This document shows, piece by piece, positions 53,785 through 64,000 of a DNA stretch of 64,000 nt. Position numbers and translations under genes: made by a program. The stretch comes from an uncultured Gammaproteobacteria bacterium (GTDB taxonomy: Bacteria > Pseudomonadota > Gammaproteobacteria > PS1 > Pseudothioglobaceae). The stretch covers positions 1 to 64,000 of the forward strand of contig CAJVZH010000001.1 of assembly GCA_913020715.1 (NCBI GenBank), read 5' to 3'. Below the pieces are notes generated by a model, which saw only the letters and a list, made by a program, of their open reading frames with translations, had not been told where the DNA came from and made no database searches. Every line of letters begins with the position of its first letter. Within the stretch, counting starts at the first letter, position 1.

Positions 53785-54714
53785 ATGCAAAGCAATCTAA
53801 AAGTAAACTTTTGTGGTCTCTCACTAAACTCGCCAATCGTACTTCTTTCTGGCTGTGTCGGCTTTGGTGAAGAGTACACCCGAATAAAGGGTTTTTCAAA
53901 TGCCGATGTTGGCGCGGTCTGCCTTAAAGGTACAACGCTAGAGCCGCGTTTGGGCAACAAACCGCATCGAGTTATCGAAACCCCAAGCGGCATGATTAAC
54001 GCCATCGGCCTGCAAAACCCGGGCACCGACGTTGTAATTAACGACATTATGCCCGCGCTTGATAAAACCGAGACAAAATTTATTACCAATATTTCCGGCT
54101 CTTCGGTGGAGGAGTACGGTGAAATTGCCAAGCGTTTTGATGATAGCGATATTGATGCAATTGAAATTAACATTTCGTGTCCGAACGTCAAAGAGGGTGG
54201 TGTGGCTTTTGGTAACGACCCAGACATGTCTTACCGAGTGGTTGATATTTGTCGAAAAAACACCACAAAACCACTGATTACCAAGCTATCCCCCAACCAA
54301 ACAGATATTGCCAACAGTGCACAACGTTGCATTGATGCGGGAACTGATGGCTTAGCTGTGATCAACACTCTAATGGGAATGGCGGTTGACACCAAAACCG
54401 GCAGAGCCGTTATTGGTAATAACCAAGGTGGTGTTTCTGGGCCGGCAATTAAACCGATTGCGCTACTTAAAGTACACCAAGTGTACCAAGTCAGCAAAAA
54501 ATACAATGTACCAATTATTGGCCAAGGCGGCATTGCCACGGTAAATGACGCTCTCGAATTTATTATTGCTGGCGCCACAACCATTGGCCTGGGTACAGCG
54601 CTTTTTTATGATCCACTTCTTTGCCCAATCATCAACAATGGCATCAGCCATTACCTTAAAGAACACAATCTGGCCAACATCGAAGCATTGGTTGGCACCC
54701 TCAAACTTAACTAA
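53785..54714 (+). CDS. pyrD: dihydroorotate dehydrogenase, class 1B-type catalytic subunit
   Basis: 309-residue FMN barrel that oxidises dihydroorotate to orotate. The catalytic base is a cysteine in EINISCPNVKEGG near 131-143, and GQGGIATVNDALEFIIAGATTIGLGTA near 246-272 is the FMN-phosphate region. This is the class 1 (cytosolic) pattern, not the membrane class 2 enzyme with a catalytic serine that is usual in gammaproteobacteria. The length fits subclass 1B, whose members normally pair with the Fe-S/FAD protein PyrK and use NAD. No pyrK is in the window, so its electron acceptor is open. Confidence 0.88.
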   Translation: MQSNLKVNFCGLSLNSPIVLLSGCVGFGEEYTRIKGFSNADVGAVCLKGTTLEPRLGNKPHRVIETPSGMINAIGLQNPGTDVVINDIMPALDKTETKFITNISGSSVEEYGEIAKRFDDSDIDAIEINISCPNVKEGGVAFGNDPDMSYRVVDICRKNTTKPLITKLSPNQTDIANSAQRCIDAGTDGLAVINTLMGMAVDTKTGRAVIGNNQGGVSGPAIKPIALLKVHQVYQVSKKYNVPIIGQGGIATVNDALEFIIAGATTIGLGTALFYDPLLCPIINNGISHYLKEHNLANIEALVGTLKLN

Positions 54715-57192
<2,478 letters not shown>

Positions 57193-57209
57193 CAAACCCA
57201 ACAAACAGC

Positions 57210-58070
57210 TTACCTATCAAGCATTTTTGCAATCTGCTCACGTAGGATCAACTCCATAACAAAACCCATTTTGCCACCTGGCACAACCAGTGTGTTTGGG
57301 CGGGACATAAACGAACCCGTAATCATGCCTTGTAAGTTAAGAAAATCACAGAACTTGTGATCCTTAAATCGAACAACAACAAAACTCTCGTCCAGTGTTG
57401 GGATGTCTCTAGCGATAAACGGATTAGATGTATCAACCGTCGGCACACGCTGGAAATTGATGTCTGTTTTTGAGAACTGCGGGGTAATGTAGTTAATGTA
57501 ATCCCACATTCTTCTATGGATCGTGTCGACCGTCGCCTCGGCTGAATACCCGCGCTTCTCCTTGTCTCGGTGAATTTTTTGGATCCACTCTAAGTTAACA
57601 ACAGGCACTACGCCAATCAACAAGTCAACGTATTTTGAAACATCGATATCACCGTATTCGACACCGCCATGAAGACCCTCGTAAAACAACAAATCACTAC
57701 CCTTACCCACCTCTTCCCACGGGGTGAATTCGCCCGGGTTTTGCCCAAATGGCCCCGCCTCTTCTTCGTTGTGAAGATAGTAACGACGTCGACAAAGGCC
57801 CTTTTCACCGTAGGCTTTAAATGTTTTTTCGATTTCATCAAAGTGGTTTGCCTCGGGACCAAAATGGCTAAAATATTTGTTGCCCTGAGCTTCTTCTTTG
57901 GCCATAACTCTTTTCATTTCTTCACGATCGTGGCGATGAAAACTATCGCCTTCGATGATAATAGGCTCGACCTTTAGTCGGCTAAAAATATGATGAAAAG
58001 CACCCTTTACGGTGGATGTTCCTGCGCCCGAAGAGCCAGTAATAGCAATAACTGGGTGTTTTTTTGACAT
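57210..58070 (-). CDS. phosphoribulokinase
   Basis: 286-residue P-loop kinase of the proteobacterial PRK family, converting ribulose-5-phosphate to RuBP. The ATG at 58070 is preceded by AGGGA and starts the family N-terminus MSKKHPVIAITGSSGAGTST. Other motifs are EGDSFHRHDREEMK near 38-51, HFGPEANHFDEIEK, RRRYYLHNEEEA and VPTVDTSNPFIARDIP near 220. The pattern is closer to my memory of CbbP from autotrophs than to E. coli PrkB, which has no known role. No RuBisCO gene is in the window, so the metabolic role is inference. Confidence 0.85.
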   Translation of the reverse strand: MSKKHPVIAITGSSGAGTSTVKGAFHHIFSRLKVEPIIIEGDSFHRHDREEMKRVMAKEEAQGNKYFSHFGPEANHFDEIEKTFKAYGEKGLCRRRYYLHNEEEAGPFGQNPGEFTPWEEVGKGSDLLFYEGLHGGVEYGDIDVSKYVDLLIGVVPVVNLEWIQKIHRDKEKRGYSAEATVDTIHRRMWDYINYITPQFSKTDINFQRVPTVDTSNPFIARDIPTLDESFVVVRFKDHKFCDFLNLQGMITGSFMSRPNTLVVPGGKMGFVMELILREQIAKMLDR

Positions 58071-58155
58071 AATATCCCTATATTTGATTACCTCTATTAT
58101 CTTTGATAAGCAGCACAAGCAGTGGCAAATATATTCAAACCCAATTGAAAAAAGA

Positions 58156-60552
<2,397 letters not shown>

Positions 60553-60569
60553 TCAATATAAATAAATCG

Positions 60570-60590
60570 ATTATACCACGAGGACGTGGT
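60570..60590 (-). promoter_or_regulatory. gyrB -10 box abutted by an inverted repeat
   Basis: TATAAT (60570-60575, minus strand) lies 23 bases before the gyrB ATG. Immediately upstream, ACCACG-N4-CGTGGT (60575-60590) forms a perfect six-base dyad in the -35/-10 spacer, where a repressor or supercoil-sensitive structure could act. No good -35 is visible. Confidence 0.5.
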
Positions 60591-60681
60591 TTATCGTTAA
60601 TCCATCCCTGTTTTTTGGGTGTTTTCTTTGCAATTGTTTGCAACATAATTTAGCAACACTGTGGTTACCAAATAAAAGAGC

Positions 60682-61764
60682 TTACTGGCTAATAATTCCG
60701 CTGTTGATTTGAAATGCGGTTGTGTTTTCTGGGGGAAAATTTAGGGGGGTATTACCAATATCGGTGATAAATATTTGCACGTCTAGTGCTGACAAGAATT
60801 GCAAGGCTTGGTTTATTTTGTGCTGATCCAGTTCCGATGAAATGTCATCGATTAAGACCACGGGTTTAATGTTTTTTTCAACCAACAACAGCACTTGCAC
60901 CATCCAATAAACCAGAGACAAGGTTTTTTGTTCGCCTCGAGAAAGGTGGTTTTCGGTTTTATTGTTCAAAAAATAATCAATATTCGCCTTGTGCGGGCCA
61001 CACCCGAGGTGCTTAATTCGAACAAAGTTTTGAGTATTTGTCGATAAATAACCAAACACACTGTCATAGTTGAGTGGGTCAACACCTTTTGCCCAACCGT
61101 TTTGAAAACGCATGGACAAGTCATTGGCTTGTTGAAAAAAATCAACCTTACTGGCCTTGATCGCCTTTTCGACTGTGTCGTTTAAGGCCTGAATATACTC
61201 AATTCTTGCCTTTGAAATATCAATCGATAAGTGGGTGAGTTTTGATAACCAATACTCAAGCTCTTTTGTATTGTTTTTTACAAGCAACAGGTTGATGTTT
61301 TTAAGTGTTTTGTTGTAAGCCTTGTAGGTTGTTAATAAGTTGGGTTTTATATGAAACACCCCCCAGTCAAGATAAGACCTTTTAAGTTTTGGCGCACCAC
61401 CAACAACAAAACCTCGGTCGGGGGAGATTATTTGTGTGGGCAGTAACTGACTTAATTGGCTGTTGTTTTGCGCCTTTTGTTGGTTAATTGCAATTTCAGA
61501 GCGACTGTTTGTTTTTTTTAATAAAACCCTAACGTCGTCGATAATAGCGCCAACTTGCAACAAGTCACTGTCAAAAGGTATTATGTCTTTGGTTTTTTTT
61601 GTTTTAAATGAGCGGTTGTGGCCCAAATAATACAAGGCTTCAATAAAGTTGGTTTTTCCTTGGGCGTTTTTACCCAAAAGAAGGTTGATGTTTTTATTGG
61701 GCTCTAGATACTGATTTGATAAATTACGAAACCGATGAATATGGAGTTTCTCAACAATTGCCAT
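60682..61764 (-). CDS. recF: recombination protein RecF
   Basis: 360-residue SMC-like ATPase that helps load RecA at single-strand gaps. Walker A LLGKNAQGKTNFIEALYYLGHNRSFK near 29-54, signature LSRGEQKTLSLVYWMVQ near 273-289, and Walker B PVVLIDDISSELDQHKI near 300-316. It is noticeably A+T-rich. It lies 17 bases after dnaN without a clear Shine-Dalgarno sequence. Confidence 0.96.
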   Translation of the reverse strand: MAIVEKLHIHRFRNLSNQYLEPNKNINLLLGKNAQGKTNFIEALYYLGHNRSFKTKKTKDIIPFDSDLLQVGAIIDDVRVLLKKTNSRSEIAINQQKAQNNSQLSQLLPTQIISPDRGFVVGGAPKLKRSYLDWGVFHIKPNLLTTYKAYNKTLKNINLLLVKNNTKELEYWLSKLTHLSIDISKARIEYIQALNDTVEKAIKASKVDFFQQANDLSMRFQNGWAKGVDPLNYDSVFGYLSTNTQNFVRIKHLGCGPHKANIDYFLNNKTENHLSRGEQKTLSLVYWMVQVLLLVEKNIKPVVLIDDISSELDQHKINQALQFLSALDVQIFITDIGNTPLNFPPENTTAFQINSGIISQ

Positions 61765-61781
61765 AATTGATAAACACCAAA

Positions 61782-62885
61782 CTAAATTCGCATCGGCATG
61801 ACAACATACTGGTAATTTTCACTTTCAAGGGCACTAATCATACAAGATTGATTTTCACCGCCAGGAACAACCATGTTTACCTCGTTAGAGGTTAGTTTTT
61901 CGAGGATGGAGATTAGGTAGTGAATATTAAAAGCGATTTCAATCTCTTTTTCTTGGTTTTTAACATCCAACTGAGTTTTTGCTTGACCGCGCTCAGAGTG
62001 AGAGAAAATGTTAAGCTTTCCTTCCCTGAAAACAAGTTTGACACCTTTTGTGCGCTCTTCAACAAAGATTGAAGCTTGTTGTAAACTGGATAAGAAGTCG
62101 ACCCTGTTGATAATAACGGTATTGCTAAAGTCGGTTGGAATTACCTGCTTATAATTGGGGAAATTTCCATCAATTAAACGACTTATAATTTTTGTATTGG
62201 TGTCTACCAGTGAAAAATAATTATCCGAAAGGTGGATTTCAGCGGTCTCTTGATTACTTTTATTAAGCAGTTTGGTTAATTCAATTACTGCTTTTCTAGG
62301 GAGGATAACCGTTCTTTTTTCTTCGAGTTTGTTGCTTTGCTTAACTTCACCAATTGAAAGCCGGTGACCATCAGTTGCAACAACAGTTAAAGAATCTTTG
62401 TTTAATTCAAAATAAAGGCCGTTTAAGTATGCACGAATATCTTGATTACCCATTGAAAAACTTGTGTTTTCAATCAAAGCTTTGAGGTCATCTTGCTTGA
62501 CTTTAATGGTGCTTGTGTTTTGGGTTTTTGGCAGAGTAGGGAAATCTTGATGATCGAAGGTGTTTAACTCAAAGGTGTTGTTGTTAGCGTTGAGGTAAAT
62601 CTTGGTTTCTTCAATTTTAAATTGAATCTTGGTTTTTTCTGGAAGTTTTCTTACAATATCAATTAAGTCTTTTGCGTAAATTGTAAAACCTACATCTGTA
62701 TCGCTCTCTATTTTTCTTGAGGCGCTGATTTCTAACTCCATGTCAGTGGTGGTTAGTGTTAACAACCTATCTTTAAGTTGGATCAATACGTGGGACAAAA
62801 TAGGCAGCGTTTGCTTTTTCTCAACAACGCCAATCACTGTTTGTAATGGATCTAGTAATTCTTCTACACTGAGTTCGGTGTTCAT
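61782..62885 (-). CDS. dnaN: DNA polymerase III beta sliding clamp
   Basis: 367-residue clamp. Three beta domains are recognisable: the start through SHVLIQLKDRLLTLTTTDMELEI, the middle with FSMGNQDIRAYLNGLYFEL and VATDGHRLSIGEV near 166-178, and the C-terminal NYQYVVMPMRI, which ends in the classic MPMRI-type tail that closes the hydrophobic pocket. It follows dnaA in the same orientation. Confidence 0.98.
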   Translation of the reverse strand: MNTELSVEELLDPLQTVIGVVEKKQTLPILSHVLIQLKDRLLTLTTTDMELEISASRKIESDTDVGFTIYAKDLIDIVRKLPEKTKIQFKIEETKIYLNANNNTFELNTFDHQDFPTLPKTQNTSTIKVKQDDLKALIENTSFSMGNQDIRAYLNGLYFELNKDSLTVVATDGHRLSIGEVKQSNKLEEKRTVILPRKAVIELTKLLNKSNQETAEIHLSDNYFSLVDTNTKIISRLIDGNFPNYKQVIPTDFSNTVIINRVDFLSSLQQASIFVEERTKGVKLVFREGKLNIFSHSERGQAKTQLDVKNQEKEIEIAFNIHYLISILEKLTSNEVNMVVPGGENQSCMISALESENYQYVVMPMRI

Positions 62886-63086
62886 AAGCGGTCTAATTAA
62901 AAAGTTATTATTATTATTAGGGGCCTTTTTTTCTGTTGATAAGTATTATTTTTATTTAAACAACAAACCCTTATCGTGTGTGTAACTTGTTGGTATTTTG
63001 CCCTGTAAATTTTTAACTTGTTGGTAAAGTCTGTTTATTATAAGTTGTTTTGTAAGTTATCAACAGAGCAGTTTGTTTTATCTTGT
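62886..63086. promoter_or_regulatory. dnaA-dnaN intergenic region with DnaA-box-like sites and a 13-bp direct repeat
   Basis: TTATCAACA, one mismatch from the DnaA box, occurs on the minus strand at 62934-62942 and on the plus strand at 63057-63065. TAACTTGTTGGTA is repeated at 62983-62995 and 63014-63026, exactly 31 bases apart. The region is extremely A+T-rich. A dnaN promoter controlled by DnaA is likely. I do not see a cluster dense enough to call the origin here, and the dnaA upstream region lies outside the window. Confidence 0.5.
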
Positions 63087-64000
63087 TTATAAGTTAGTAA
63101 GCTTCATTTTAAGGTTGTCAAAATCGTTTTTGATGTCGTCATTATCAGCCATCATTTTTTTTAATTTTTCGCAGGAGTACAGTACAGTGGAGTGGTCTCG
63201 GTTGCCGAAGTTATGGCCAATTTTTGCAAGTGACAGACTGGTTAGCTCGTGGCACATGCAGATAGCCATTTGTCTCGCTCTAACCAAGTGTTGTTTGCGT
63301 GAATTGGAGATTAAGTCCGACAGGGTAATACCGTAATATTTACTCACTGTTTTTTGTATTTCATTGATTTCAATGAGGCGCTTTTTTGGACTGATTAGGT
63401 CGCCCAAGGCGCTTTCTACAACCTCTTTGGAGATCATGGAGCGGTCAATTTTAGAAAAATCAACAAAGGCCTTGAGTTTTAACAGAGCACCCTCTAGGTC
63501 ACGAACGTTGGAGGTTACGTGGCCGGCGATAAACAGCGCCACATCTTCGCTAAGAGCTAGTGAAATTTGTGGATTTTGTGATTTTTTTAATAAAATGGCC
63601 GCGCGCATTTCTAGCTCGGGCGCCGCAAGCTGCAAATTTAGACCTTGAGAAAATCGAGTTTTAAGTCGGTTTTCAAGGTCTTTGATGCTTTTTGGGGGTT
63701 GGTCACAGGTGAAAATAATTTGCCTTTTGGTGCTAAAGAGAAAATTGAAAATATGAAAAAACTCTTCTTGAGATTTGTCTTTGCCAGCAATAAGGTGGAT
63801 GTCGTCAACCAGCAATAAGTCGGCAGACTGATAATACAACTTAACCTTTTCAATGGTGTTATGGCGTAGGCTGGTGGTGATATTCCTAACAAAATCCATG
63901 AGCGGTACGTAGATAATTTTGGCGCGTGGGTTTCTTTCAAGCGCCAAGTGGCCTGCAGCCTGCATTAGGTGTGTTTTTCCAAGCCCAGATTCGCCGTAAA
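63087..64000 (-). CDS. dnaA: chromosomal replication initiator DnaA (N-terminus beyond window)
   Basis: 304 codons of DnaA are visible, from Walker A YGESGLGKTHLMQAAGH at the window edge through Walker B LLLVDDIHLIAGKDKSQEEFFHIFN, sensor motifs, and the C-terminal DNA-binding domain IV with SNSRKQHLVRARQMAICMCHELTSLSLAKIG and the signature FGNRDHSTVLYSCEKL. Domains I and II and the start codon are outside the window. The protein ends at a stop at 63087. Confidence 0.98.
   Translation of the reverse strand, partial: YGESGLGKTHLMQAAGHLALERNPRAKIIYVPLMDFVRNITTSLRHNTIEKVKLYYQSADLLLVDDIHLIAGKDKSQEEFFHIFNFLFSTKRQIIFTCDQPPKSIKDLENRLKTRFSQGLNLQLAAPELEMRAAILLKKSQNPQISLALSEDVALFIAGHVTSNVRDLEGALLKLKAFVDFSKIDRSMISKEVVESALGDLISPKKRLIEINEIQKTVSKYYGITLSDLISNSRKQHLVRARQMAICMCHELTSLSLAKIGHNFGNRDHSTVLYSCEKLKKMMADNDDIKNDFDNLKMKLTNL

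Noticed and set aside
58071-58118. A 16-residue extension of phosphoribulokinase
   Set aside because: The family starts at MSKKHPVIAITGSSG, and AGGGA lies just before that ATG.
62886-63086. Calling oriC between dnaA and dnaN
   Set aside because: Only two DnaA-box-like sites with one mismatch each are visible, and the dnaA upstream side, a more usual place, lies outside the window.

Overview
The window is a densely packed bacterial chromosome segment that reads as a free-living, aerobic, probably marine gammaproteobacterium. Pointers are the dnaA-dnaN-recF-gyrB origin cluster, AlaC, SspA/SspB next to petABC, a DciA-like gene divergent from secA, and a Pseudomonas-like caa3 cytochrome oxidase cluster with DUF2909, SURF1, DUF2970 and Cox11. 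A phosphoribulokinase resembling the Calvin-cycle enzyme and a class 1B-type dihydroorotate dehydrogenase hint at a lithoautotrophic lineage, for example sulfur-oxidiser relatives. I cannot name the species.

Layout. 1-12.8 kb: initiator tRNA, gshB, fluC, rarA, apbE, mltB-ruvX-pyrB-ygfB, a small lipoprotein, a kynureninase remnant, tRNA-Phe, trxB, ftsK, a PhyH-type oxygenase and a MORN-repeat protein. 12.8-24.9 kb: an A+T-richer block bounded by tRNA-Thr on the right and a 24-bp direct repeat of that tRNA's 3' end on the left, which is the footprint of an integrated island. No integrase is visible. It holds a dipeptide-type ABC importer, three N-formylglutamate-amidohydrolase-fold enzymes (one apparently secreted), a LysR regulator with a palindromic operator, a class I glutamine amidotransferase, a D-amino-acid transaminase and a 41-residue membrane peptide. 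24.9-33.7 kb: cytochrome c oxidase structural and assembly genes, including a 33-residue membrane peptide between coxI and cox11. 33.8-49.4 kb: hisF, uppS-cdsA-dxr-M23 peptidase, purC, a DUF2797 protein, alaC, an uncharacterised P-loop protein, metA-mutY, ribF, pyrC, secA and dciA. 49.5-58.1 kb: petABC (cytochrome bc1), sspAB, bioD, pyrD, leuS and phosphoribulokinase. 58.2-64 kb: gyrB, recF, dnaN and the truncated dnaA.

How the genes work together. The bc1 complex passes electrons via cytochrome c to the caa3 oxidase. The flanking assembly genes supply heme A (CtaA, CtaB), CuA (SCO) and CuB (Cox11). The island looks like a self-contained, regulated module for importing peptides or N-acylated amino acids and hydrolysing them. 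Its substrate cannot be read from sequence.

Two patterns run across the window. Several genes that start transcription units have a TATAAT-like box ending only 6-9 bases before the start codon, which implies leaderless or nearly leaderless mRNAs. Downstream operon genes more often carry purine-rich ribosome-binding sites or ATGA/TAATG overlaps.
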